Shown: positions 7,522-14,286 of the stretch, one piece after another
Numbering within the stretch: position 1 is the first letter of the stretch
How the letters are laid out: every line of letters begins with the position of its first letter
Source of the DNA: Maritimibacter sp.
GTDB lineage: Bacteria > Pseudomonadota > Alphaproteobacteria > Rhodobacterales > Rhodobacteraceae
Length of the DNA stretch: 16,279 nucleotides
Direction: 5' to 3'
Assembly: GCA_003520545.1 (NCBI GenBank)
Contig: DOUP01000262.1
Location: forward strand, 1 to 16,279
Position numbers and translations under genes: made by a program
The notes under the pieces: generated by a model
Told to the model about the DNA's origin: nothing
The model's database searches: none
What the model saw: the letters and a program-made list of their open reading frames with translations, nothing else

Positions 7522-9156
7522 TCATGGTTGCATTCCTTCGTCCCAAATGAACTCGGACTGCGGCAGAAGCGTTTTTTCCCATGCTGTGATCGCAGTCTGC
7601 ATCATCGCGACCTGATCCGGATCTGTCGCATAAAAGGCCACGGCGTAACCGCCGAGAAATCCGCCTTCGACCGTCAAGTTGAGCCGGCCGAGACGAACCC
7701 AATCCGCGCCAATCTGACCGTTGTCGAACAAGTGGTCATAAACCAGCGCTGCGGGGACATTCTTGGCGTCGGTCAATTCCCCGGTCCAAGCGGGAGAGGG
7801 ATTATTCAGCCGCCGCTCGCGTGCTTCGGCGGACGCGAGGCCCCAGAGGTCGAGCACGTAGTTCGGGTTCTGGAAGGCAACCCAGCCCAGGTCATTCACC
7901 GCGACGTCGGTTTGCAGAAAATCCTTTGCGAAGGCTGCCATCTGTCCCTGTTGCAAGTGGATTGCTCGCGCGCCCTGGGTCACTGTCACGACAGAAGCGG
8001 GGGTCTTGTAGGCCGCAAAACCGCCGATCAGGACCAGAGCGACGACAGCGCCTGTCCGCCAGTCAGGCGGGTTCGCGCCGTAAGCCTTTGGCAGCAAGAC
8101 GAGGAAGCCGCCGGCACTTAGGGCGAGGATGTAGTTCTCGTACCGGTTCAGCCAGCCGATCTGGCCGAATAGAAGATGTGCAAGTGCGGCGAGCGCGACG
8201 ACACCGGCGAAGACGGTCCAGCGGCTTTCGCGGAGCGGCCCGGAAAGGCGCGACAGGATGAGCGTTGCGGCCGCCAACACGGCGATGAGCAGCCCGGCCG
8301 GCTCGCTCAGGTTCCTTTGCAGGATCGCGACGCGTTCTTGCAGCATCGAAAGCTCGCCCGGTTCAGCGATCGCCATTTTCGCCTGGACGGACGAGGGCGT
8401 CGGGTCAAGCCCGAGCGACATCAGGAACCCGGCGAAGAGCGCAATAGGCAAGAGCCCGAGCGCCACCGTGGCGGTTCCCGCCGGGCGCTTGCCGGTCAGA
8501 AACAGGGCGCCCCCCGCGAGGAGCGCGATCGCGGCGCCTTCCATCCGCAGGGCGGTGCCCAGAAAGGCCGCCACCAAGATCATCGCAGTGCCACCTTTGC
8601 CCGCGATATGTCGATGCAATCCCAGAAGGATCGCGAGCGCGGAGGCCGTATGAAGCATATGCTCCATGCCCACCACCGCGACCATCGGCATCATGAACGC
8701 GACCGGGCCAAGCACTGCTGCGCCAATCCCCATCAAACGCCACGATTTGCGGCACCACCCCGCCTCGGCCAGAAGGCGACCCCAGAAATACCCTGCCAGC
8801 GTCAGTCCGACCAGGTTCCAGACCAACGGCATGAACCGGTGCAGGTCAGAGCCATGAAAGGGCACCAGCAGGAAGGGGAACAGCGCGGAGGAGCCGGGCG
8901 AGGAAAATTCCTGAGCGTTCACACCGTAGCCGCCCGCCGCGATCTGTTCGGCGATGGCGAGATGGATGTAGGGATCGTCGAGCGGGTAGTCGAAGCCGCC
9001 CGCCATTCGGAAGGCGATGGCCTGGATCACGGCAAAGACCGCCAGCGCCGACAGGATCGACAATGCCGGGGTCACGATGGTTGCGGGGGCCGGGGTCTCT
9101 TCGATCACGGCGTCAGACATGCCACTCACCTCACTGTTTTCAGCAAGTGATAGCAT
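7522..9156 (-). CDS. Polytopic membrane protein, GT-C / family 39 glycosyltransferase-like
   Basis: The 544-residue protein has many hydrophobic segments from about residue 26 through 390 and a soluble C-terminal part. After the first membrane segment comes a loop with DYPLDDPYIH; Asp60-Asp61 fit the acidic pair of GT-C transferases (PMT/ArnT-like), which use polyprenyl-phosphate sugars. The next loop, EFSSPGSSALFPFLL, and the C-terminal VAVNDLGWVAF and VLDLWGLAS motifs also recur in this superfamily. Sugar and acceptor cannot be assigned, and it could instead be a non-enzymatic relative. The ATG at 9156 is chosen because GGAGG lies five bases upstream. An ATG at 9120 with GAGGTGAG upstream is a possible alternative (532 residues). 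The upstream TTG at 9210 has no comparable ribosome site. It lies 104 bases after pccA on the same strand and may be read through from it. Confidence 0.7.
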   Translation of the reverse strand: MLSLAENSEVSGMSDAVIEETPAPATIVTPALSILSALAVFAVIQAIAFRMAGGFDYPLDDPYIHLAIAEQIAAGGYGVNAQEFSSPGSSALFPFLLVPFHGSDLHRFMPLVWNLVGLTLAGYFWGRLLAEAGWCRKSWRLMGIGAAVLGPVAFMMPMVAVVGMEHMLHTASALAILLGLHRHIAGKGGTAMILVAAFLGTALRMEGAAIALLAGGALFLTGKRPAGTATVALGLLPIALFAGFLMSLGLDPTPSSVQAKMAIAEPGELSMLQERVAILQRNLSEPAGLLIAVLAAATLILSRLSGPLRESRWTVFAGVVALAALAHLLFGQIGWLNRYENYILALSAGGFLVLLPKAYGANPPDWRTGAVVALVLIGGFAAYKTPASVVTVTQGARAIHLQQGQMAAFAKDFLQTDVAVNDLGWVAFQNPNYVLDLWGLASAEARERRLNNPSPAWTGELTDAKNVPAALVYDHLFDNGQIGADWVRLGRLNLTVEGGFLGGYAVAFYATDPDQVAMMQTAITAWEKTLLPQSEFIWDEGMQP

Positions 9157-9210
9157 GGGGACCTCCGTTGACGAGCCGTGCACGCGCAGAGGGGCGGGAT
9201 GCGCGGCCAA

Positions 9211-9247
9211 GGCGCACCACTTTGCTCCCGTTCTTATGGCGTGCGCC
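9211..9247 (-). other. Weak stem-loop between pccA and the downstream membrane-protein gene
   Basis: A 7-bp inverted repeat (9211-9217 with 9241-9247) encloses a 23-base loop, a few bases after the pccA stop codon. No T-run follows on the minus strand. It may be an mRNA-stabilising or processing element that separates pccA expression from the next gene; it could also be chance. Confidence 0.25.
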
Positions 9248-9260
9248 CAGGCTCATAGCG

Positions 9261-11306
9261 TCATTCGAACTCCATGATCACTTCATCGACCGCAAGGCTG
9301 GCGCCTGCTTCCGCGTTGATCCTGGACACGACGCCCTGTCTCTCGGCGCGCAGGATGTTTTCCATCTTCATGGCTTCGATGGTGCAGAGCGGTTGGCCTT
9401 CCTGCACTTCCTGGCCTTCCTCCACGTCGATCTTCACGACCAGGCCCGGCATCGGACACAGCAGCATCTTGGAGGTGTCCGGCGGCAGCTTTTCCGGCAT
9501 CAAAGCGGCCAGTTCGGCCGCGCGCGGTGTGCGGACGTGAACCTTCAAATCCGCGCCGCGGCTGCGGATGCGGAAGCCGTTGGTGATCTTGTTGGTCTTG
9601 AGGACGAGCGGCTCACCGTTGACGTCGAGCACGGCCAGATGGTCGCCCGGTGTCCAGTCCGAGGTGACACGCATTGTGGTGCCGTCGTCGAAGGTCACGG
9701 TGGACCCGTCCCGGTCCGCATCAATGGTCAGGGCGAAGCTTTCGTTTTGAAGCGTGACCACCCAGTCGGCGCCAATGACACGCTCGTGGTTGTCCATCCG
9801 GCCCGACACGCGGGTCCGCCGGATCTCGGCGACGCGGTACATCGCGGCAGCGGCCGCGGCGATGGGTTTCAGGTGCGCGCCGTCGAGCGTTACGCCTTCG
9901 AACCCGTCCGGATATTCCTCGGCGATGAAGGCCGTGGTCATGTCGCCAGAGACAAACTTCGGGTGGTCCATGACGGCGGCAAGGAACGGCAGGTTGTGCC
10001 CGATGCCTTCGACCTCGAAGCTGTCCAACGCGACGCGCATCGCTTCGATGGCCTCGTCCCGTGTCGGCGCCCATGTGCAGAGCTTGGCGATCATCGGGTC
10101 GTAATACATGCTGATCTCGCCTCCCTCGAATACGCCGGTGTCGTTGCGGACGGCGGTGTCGCCCTCGGGTGCATCGCCCTGCCATTTGCCGTTGGTGACA
10201 AGCGGACCGGCGGCGATCTCCTCGGGCGGACGGTAGCGGCTTAGCCGGCCGATGGAGGGCAGGAAGCCGCGGTAGGGGTCTTCGGCGTAAAGCCGGTTCT
10301 CTATGGCCCAGCCGGTGAGCTTCACGTCGTCCTGGGTGATCGACAGTTCTTCGCCATTGGCCACGCGGATCATCTGTTCGACCAGATCGACCCCGGTGAT
10401 CAGCTCGGTCACCGGATGTTCCACCTGCAAGCGGGTGTTCATTTCAAGGAAGTAGAAATTCTTGTCGCCATCGACGATGAATTCCACCGTGCCCGCGCTG
10501 GAGTATCCAACGGCTTTCGCCAGGGCGACGGCCTGTTCGCCCATCGCCTTTCGGGTCTCTTCGTCGAGAAACGGGGAGGGGGCTTCTTCCACGACCTTCT
10601 GGTTCCGGCGCTGGATCGAACATTCGCGTTCGCCCAGGTAAATGCCGTTGCCGTGGTTGTCACAAAGCACCTGAATCTCGATGTGGCGCGGTTGGGTGAC
10701 GAACTTTTCGATGAAAATACGGTCATCGCCAAAAGAGCTCGCCGCTTCGTTCTTGGAGGACTGGAAGCCTTCGCGGGCCTCGTCGTCGTTCCAAGCGATC
10801 CGCATCCCCTTGCCGCCGCCGCCTGCGGAGGCCTTGATCATCACCGGGTAGCCGATCTCGTTGGAAATCTTGACCGCTTCCTCGGCATCTTCGATCAGCC
10901 CCATGTAGCCGGGAACGGTCGACACGTCAGCTTCCTGTGCAATCTTCTTCGAGGTGATCTTGTCGCCCATCGCTTCGATCGCTTTGACCGGCGGGCCGAT
11001 AAAGGCCACGCCTTGCGCATCCAGAGCCTCGGCGAATTTCGAATTCTCGGAGAGGAAGCCATACCCGGGGTGCACGGCCTGCGCGCCCGAGGCCTTGACG
11101 GCCTCCATCACCTTGTCGATGACGATATAGGATTGGTTCGCAGGCGGCGGGCCAATGTGGATCGCCTCGTCCGCCATCGCGACGTGCAGCGCGTGTTTGT
11201 CCGCATCGGAGTAGATGGCGACGGTTTTGACCCCCATCTTCTTGGCGGTCTTCATCACCCGGCAGGCGATTTCGCCACGGTTGGCAATCAGGATCTTCTC
11301 GAACAT
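9261..11306 (-). CDS. pccA: Propionyl-CoA carboxylase alpha subunit (biotin carboxylase plus biotin carrier)
   Basis: The subunit carboxylates its own biotin with ATP and bicarbonate and delivers it to PccB, giving (S)-methylmalonyl-CoA from propionyl-CoA. The 681-residue length is normal. The biotin carboxylase domain starts at MFEKILIANRGEIA. It has the ATP-grasp glycine loop GGGGKG at 162-167, ERECSIQRRNQK at 227-238 and EMNTRLQVEHPVTE at 288-301. A BT linker region follows at about 510-610, which distinguishes propionyl-type alpha chains. The carrier domain ends the protein with EAMKMEN; Lys647 is the biotinylated residue. The ATG at 11306 follows a GAGAGGGACAGGAC purine tract. A strong terminator lies 88 bases before the start, so expression needs readthrough or a promoter inside that gap. 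Confidence 0.97.
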   Translation of the reverse strand: MFEKILIANRGEIACRVMKTAKKMGVKTVAIYSDADKHALHVAMADEAIHIGPPPANQSYIVIDKVMEAVKASGAQAVHPGYGFLSENSKFAEALDAQGVAFIGPPVKAIEAMGDKITSKKIAQEADVSTVPGYMGLIEDAEEAVKISNEIGYPVMIKASAGGGGKGMRIAWNDDEAREGFQSSKNEAASSFGDDRIFIEKFVTQPRHIEIQVLCDNHGNGIYLGERECSIQRRNQKVVEEAPSPFLDEETRKAMGEQAVALAKAVGYSSAGTVEFIVDGDKNFYFLEMNTRLQVEHPVTELITGVDLVEQMIRVANGEELSITQDDVKLTGWAIENRLYAEDPYRGFLPSIGRLSRYRPPEEIAAGPLVTNGKWQGDAPEGDTAVRNDTGVFEGGEISMYYDPMIAKLCTWAPTRDEAIEAMRVALDSFEVEGIGHNLPFLAAVMDHPKFVSGDMTTAFIAEEYPDGFEGVTLDGAHLKPIAAAAAAMYRVAEIRRTRVSGRMDNHERVIGADWVVTLQNESFALTIDADRDGSTVTFDDGTTMRVTSDWTPGDHLAVLDVNGEPLVLKTNKITNGFRIRSRGADLKVHVRTPRAAELAALMPEKLPPDTSKMLLCPMPGLVVKIDVEEGQEVQEGQPLCTIEAMKMENILRAERQGVVSRINAEAGASLAVDEVIMEFE

Positions 11307-11394
11307 GTCCTGTCCCTCTCTTTAGCGGTTTTGGCGGCTGGGCCGCGGTATTTGGTTGGATACTCCCGACCCGGCGCGCTGAAAGCGGCGCACA

Positions 11395-11430
11395 AGAAAA
11401 ACCCCGGCCCGCCGAAGGGCGAGACCGGGG
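11395..11430 (-). terminator. Strong intrinsic terminator upstream of pccA
   Basis: On the minus strand, an all-GC 6-bp outer stem (11425-11430 with 11402-11407) and an inner CGCC-CTTC-GGCG stem-loop are followed directly by five T residues (11397-11401), then C and TT. This is a textbook Rho-independent terminator. It would end transcripts from pccB, the DUF6497 gene and the acidic hypothetical gene, or act as an attenuator or small-RNA terminator before pccA. Confidence 0.85.
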
Positions 11431-11495
11431 AGAAGGGGAAGGGTAACGGTTTGACTAAACCAGACAGGGAAAGGGGATAGCTTCCCTGCCATGGC
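11395..11495 (-). ncRNA. Candidate small RNA or attenuator leader upstream of pccA
   Basis: Three consecutive stem-loops occur on the minus strand: CAGGGAA/TTCCCTG (11482-11488 with 11465-11471), GGTTT/AAACC (11457-11461 with 11448-11452) and the intrinsic terminator at 11395-11430. A TACTTA hexamer at 11503-11508 could be a -10 box placing the 5' end near 11495; no good -35 is visible. The size of about 100 nt and the end in a poly-U terminator fit a trans-acting small RNA or a 3'-UTR-derived RNA. It matches no RNA family I recognise. Confidence 0.35.
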
Positions 11496-11563
11496 TTCAA
11501 CATAAGTAGCGTTTTCGGCTTCGGAACAGCCGGAAATCGCGACACCGCGGGGATGCGCCAAAG

Positions 11564-11573
11564 TTTGCGCAAA
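11564..11573. promoter_or_regulatory. TTTGCGCAAA palindrome upstream of pccA
   Basis: A perfect 10-bp palindrome is followed on the minus strand, after one base, by the related TTTGGCGC. It resembles the TTTGCAAA elements at pccB but has two extra central bases. It may be an operator for the pccA-proximal transcript or chance in GC-rich DNA. Confidence 0.3.
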
Positions 11574-11599
11574 ACGGACGTTCGCAGGCGAAAAAATGC

Positions 11600-12019
11600 T
11601 CATTCTTCCCACCCGTCGCCGTCCCATTCGTCCGCATTTTCGAAACCGAATTCGTCCCCGTCTTCAAAGACTTCCGGGAAGCTGCGTTCGGCGACCTTCC
11701 GGTCGATCACGAGCAATGCTTCGTAATCCGCTGGATCAAAGGGATCGGTGGCTGGCTTGACCTCTCGCCCGAAGAGCCACGATAGGCGCCCGGCGTCCAG
11801 GTTGCCCCGCTCGAAGGGCTCTTCCCCGAAGGTATTCCAGAGCGCGGCCATGAAGCCCACGTCGGCGCGCTTGTCGGCGGGACGGCGGTCCTTGTAGCGT
11901 TCGCGAGCGACAAGGGGCGTTGCGCCCTTCTTGTTCGCGCGGCGCAGGGTGAATTGGAAATCGGTGCCGGGTAGGCGACCGGGAAAACCCCGGTGTTTCA
12001 GCATGTAGGGTAGCGCCAT
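11600..12019 (-). CDS. Acidic-tailed hypothetical protein of the pcc cluster
   Basis: I do not recognise a domain in this 139-residue soluble protein. The N-terminal half is basic (LRRANKKGATPLVARERYKDRRPADKR), the middle contains FMAALWNTFGEEPFERG, and the last 25 residues are strongly acidic and aromatic (EDGDEFGFENADEWDGDGWEE). No signal peptide or membrane segment is present. The ATG at 12019 lies one base after the TGA of the DUF6497 gene, and a GGGAGGGG tract in the end of that gene serves as ribosome site, so the two are coupled. A longer upstream reading in the same frame runs antiparallel in composition to the preceding gene and was rejected. Position between pccB and pccA suggests a role tied to carboxylase expression or assembly, but this is inference. 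Confidence 0.75.
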   Translation of the reverse strand: MALPYMLKHRGFPGRLPGTDFQFTLRRANKKGATPLVARERYKDRRPADKRADVGFMAALWNTFGEEPFERGNLDAGRLSWLFGREVKPATDPFDPADYEALLVIDRKVAERSFPEVFEDGDEFGFENADEWDGDGWEE

Positions 12020-12020
12020 G

Positions 12021-12476
12021 TCAGAACCCCTCCCATGTACAGGTCGATCCGTCGAAACTATAGGCTTCGAAAATCTGGGTGGCCTCGGGCGCGGGCTCGC
12101 CGAAATCGACTTCGCGATCCGCGATCGAGATGATGATCTGGTTGGGCTGGGGGCCCGAACTGGTGATCCGCTCCAGCGCATAGCTTTCGCACAGAAACGC
12201 GGTGTCGGTTTCCATGTCGATGAATTCCGCGGCTTTGACGCGCGTTGCCAGATCCGGGTCGAGAAACCGAAACCGGATTGTCAAACCCGCCGGTCCCGGT
12301 TCGCCCCAGATCACGTCGTTATAAACCACGGAATGGCCCGACGGGAGCGCAATAGCCTCTTCCGCTCCCGCCGGAACGGGCGTCGCGAAGACCGCGGCGG
12401 CGAAGGCCACGGCTGCGCGCCACGTATGACGTGACGTCTGCACGCCGTCTGCACGCTCTGTGCACATTTGGTGCAT
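12021..12476 (-). CDS. Secreted DUF6497-type protein of the pcc cluster
   Basis: The 151-residue product appears exported. After a 20-residue polar start comes the hydrophobic core AAVAFAAAVFATPVPAGA and a likely cleavage before EEAIALPSG. The mature part has the pattern I associate with DUF6497 of Rhodobacterales: LPSGHSVVYNDVIW, GLTIRFRFLDP, ALERITSSGPQPNQIIISI, then FGEP..EATQIFEAYSFD and a final TCTWEGF. Two cysteines (in FLCESYALE and STCTWE) may form a disulfide. Relatives have sometimes been labelled acetolactate synthase; nothing here supports that enzyme. The ATG at 12476 follows GGGAGG at a proper distance. A GTG at 12443 would give a neater signal peptide but lacks a good ribosome site. 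The gene begins 25 bases after pccB ends, in the same operon. Confidence 0.7.
   Translation of the reverse strand: MHQMCTERADGVQTSRHTWRAAVAFAAAVFATPVPAGAEEAIALPSGHSVVYNDVIWGEPGPAGLTIRFRFLDPDLATRVKAAEFIDMETDTAFLCESYALERITSSGPQPNQIIISIADREVDFGEPAPEATQIFEAYSFDGSTCTWEGF
12435..12456. repeat. 11-bp tandem duplication in the 5' end of the DUF6497 gene
   Basis: CGTCTGCACGC occurs twice in immediate succession, and a degenerate third TCTGTGCAC follows. The unit is not a multiple of three, so gain or loss of one copy shifts the reading frame in the segment before the signal-peptide core. Confidence 0.75.
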
Positions 12477-12501
12477 CGGACGTTTCCTCCCTATCCCTGC
12501 C

Positions 12502-14034
12502 TCAAAGCGGGATGTTGTCGTGCTTTTTCCACGGGTTCGTCAGCTTCTTGTTGCGCAGCGACGCAAACGCACGGCTGACCCGTTTACGGGTGCTTTCCGG
12601 CTTGATGACCTCGTCGATGAAGCCGCGTTCGGCGGCGACGAAAGGATTGGCGAACCGGTCTTCGTAATCCTTGGTGTGCGCCGCGATCTTCTCGGCGTTG
12701 CCGAGGTCGCCGCGATGAATGATCTCGGTCGCCCCCTTGGCGCCCATCACCGCGATCTCGGCGGTCGGCCAAGCGTAGTTGAAATCACCGCGCAGGTGCT
12801 TGGATGCCATGACGTCATAAGCCCCGCCATAGGCTTTCCGCGTAATAACAGTGACTTTCGGCACCGTCGCTTCGCCATAGGCGAAGAGCAGCTTCGCCCC
12901 GTGCTTGATGACGCCGCCGTACTCCTGGCCGGTGCCGGGCAGGAAGCCGGGCACGTCGACAAAGGTCAGGATCGGAATCTCGAAGGCATCGCAGAAGCGC
13001 ACGAAGCGGGCCGCCTTGCGGCTCGAATCGATGTCGAGACAGCCCGCCAGAACCATCGGCTGGTTCGCGACCACGCCCACGGTCTGGCCTTCGAGCCGAA
13101 TGAAACCGGTGATGATGTTCTTTGCGAAATCTTCCTGTATCTCGTAGAAATCGCCTTCGTCTCCGACCTTCTCGATCAATTCCTTCATGTCGTAAGGGGT
13201 GTTGGCGTTGCTGGGGATCAGCGTATTGAGGCTTTCGTCGATCCGGCCCGGCTCATCGAAGAACGGACGCACCGGCGGCTTTTCCCGGTTGTTGAGCGGG
13301 AGGAAATCGACCAGGCGGCGCACTTCGGTCAGGGCTTCCACGTCGTTTTCGAACGCGCCATCGGCGACCGAGGACTTGCGCGTGTGGGTCGACGCCCCGC
13401 CCAGCTCTTCGGCCGTCACATGTTCGTTGGTCACGGTTTTCACCACGTCGGGGCCGGTGACGAACATGTAGGAACTGTCTTTCACCATGAAGATGAAGTC
13501 GGTCATGGCGGGCGAATAGACCGCGCCACCCGCACAGGGGCCCATGATGACCGAGATTTGCGGCACCACGCCGGAGGCCATGATGTTGCGCTGGAAGACT
13601 TCCGCGTAACCCGCGAGCGAGGCGACGCCCTCCTGAATACGTGCACCACCCGAATCGTTCAGGCCGATGACCGGTGCGCCGTTCTGCACCGCCATATCCA
13701 TGATTTTACAGATTTTCTCGGCGTGGGTTTCGGACAGCGAGCCGCCGAATACCGTGAAATCCTGAGAGAAGACATAGACGAGGCGACCGTTGATCGTGCC
13801 CCAGCCGGTGATGACGCCATCGCCCGGATACTGTTGTTTTTCCATGCCGAAATCGGTGCAGCGGTGCGCCTTGAACATGTCGAACTCTTCAAAGCTGTCC
13901 TCGTCGAGGAGAAGCTCGATGCGTTCGCGGGCGGTCAGTTTGCCCTTCGCATGTTGGCTGTCGATCCGCTTTTGTCCCCCGCCCAAACGTGCGGTGTCGC
14001 GACGCGCTTCGAGCTGCGCTAGGATATCTGTCAT
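12502..14034 (-). CDS. pccB: Propionyl-CoA carboxylase beta subunit (carboxyltransferase)
   Basis: PccB moves the carboxyl group from PccA-bound biotin to propionyl-CoA. The protein has 510 residues, the usual length. The N-terminal crotonase-like half carries SGGARIQEG at 128-136 and GPCAGGAVYS at 165-174, which forms the first oxyanion site. The C-terminal half has VDVPGFLPGTGQEYGG and KAYGGAYDVM (GGAYDVM at 403-409), the second oxyanion site. The C-terminus KKHDNIPL is typical for PCC beta chains. The ATG at 14034 has AGGAGG eight bases upstream; an ATG 13 codons further out has none and was rejected. This is the first gene of the pccB-DUF6497-hypothetical operon. Its promoter region contains TTTGCAAA-type sites, consistent with induction by propionyl-CoA through a PccR-like regulator. 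Confidence 0.97.
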   Translation of the reverse strand: MTDILAQLEARRDTARLGGGQKRIDSQHAKGKLTARERIELLLDEDSFEEFDMFKAHRCTDFGMEKQQYPGDGVITGWGTINGRLVYVFSQDFTVFGGSLSETHAEKICKIMDMAVQNGAPVIGLNDSGGARIQEGVASLAGYAEVFQRNIMASGVVPQISVIMGPCAGGAVYSPAMTDFIFMVKDSSYMFVTGPDVVKTVTNEHVTAEELGGASTHTRKSSVADGAFENDVEALTEVRRLVDFLPLNNREKPPVRPFFDEPGRIDESLNTLIPSNANTPYDMKELIEKVGDEGDFYEIQEDFAKNIITGFIRLEGQTVGVVANQPMVLAGCLDIDSSRKAARFVRFCDAFEIPILTFVDVPGFLPGTGQEYGGVIKHGAKLLFAYGEATVPKVTVITRKAYGGAYDVMASKHLRGDFNYAWPTAEIAVMGAKGATEIIHRGDLGNAEKIAAHTKDYEDRFANPFVAAERGFIDEVIKPESTRKRVSRAFASLRNKKLTNPWKKHDNIPL

Positions 14035-14104
14035 CCGGCTGTCCTCCTTGAAGTTGGCGCAACCTAGCGTCACGCGGATGTAATCCCAACCGGAATCCGG
14101 CGTA

Positions 14105-14152
14105 TTTGCAAAGTATTGGCAAGGCTATGATTGCGAATTGAATATTTGCAAA
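14105..14152. promoter_or_regulatory. TTTGCAAA operator array upstream of pccB (PccR/ScfR-type)
   Basis: Two exact copies of the palindrome TTTGCAAA lie at 14105-14112 and 14145-14152, 40 bp apart start to start. Between them are degenerate copies TTGGCAAG (14116-14123) and ATTGCGAA (14130-14137). TTTGCCAAA at 14194-14202 is a further variant. In Rhodobacter sphaeroides the short-chain fatty-acyl-CoA regulator PccR is reported to act through a TTTGCAAA-N4-TTTGCAAA motif at pccB. Here the spacings differ from N4 (three bases and seven bases), so the exact binding register is uncertain. Confidence 0.65.
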
Positions 14153-14286
14153 TGATGCCGCTGCCAAGACAATACCCTCGGCGAGTCCAAGCTTTTGCCA
14201 AATCCCGACACAATCCCCTCTTAACTCCTTTTCAAGATCGTCGGCCCGTCCGGGTTGGCCGCGTCTGAAGGGTGGGGACCTGACGG

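Larger units (their letters stand above)
11307..11599 (-). other. 293-base noncoding gap upstream of pccA: terminator, hairpins and a palindrome
   Basis: Read on the minus strand, the gap holds in order: the palindrome TTTGCGCAAA (11564-11573), a possible -10-like TACTTA (11503-11508), a 7-bp hairpin, a 5-bp hairpin, a strong intrinsic terminator (11395-11430) and 88 bases of leader before pccA. The short reading frames that cross it encode proline- and arginine-rich low-complexity peptides through the terminator and are not convincing genes. Confidence 0.6.

Noticed and set aside
8176..9150. A 324-codon plus-strand open frame opposite the membrane protein
   Set aside because: Composition is extremely rich in Arg, His and Gln, as expected from the complement of hydrophobic membrane codons.
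10416..11480. A 354-codon plus-strand open frame opposite pccA that runs into the upstream gap
   Set aside because: Nearly all of it is antisense to pccA. The tail crosses the terminator hairpin, and no start signal or recognisable domain is present.
11288..11627. Short minus-strand frames across the gap before pccA, including one starting MLKPWQGSYP
   Set aside because: They read through an intrinsic terminator and into the pccA start in another frame, with proline-rich low-complexity sequence. An attenuation leader peptide cannot be fully excluded, but no amino-acid run suggests one.
12460..14022. A 520-codon plus-strand open frame opposite pccB
   Set aside because: It is antisense to a firmly identified gene, has a His/Arg/Val/Asp-rich shadow composition, and no domain or ribosome site. 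It is a by-product of GC-rich codon use.
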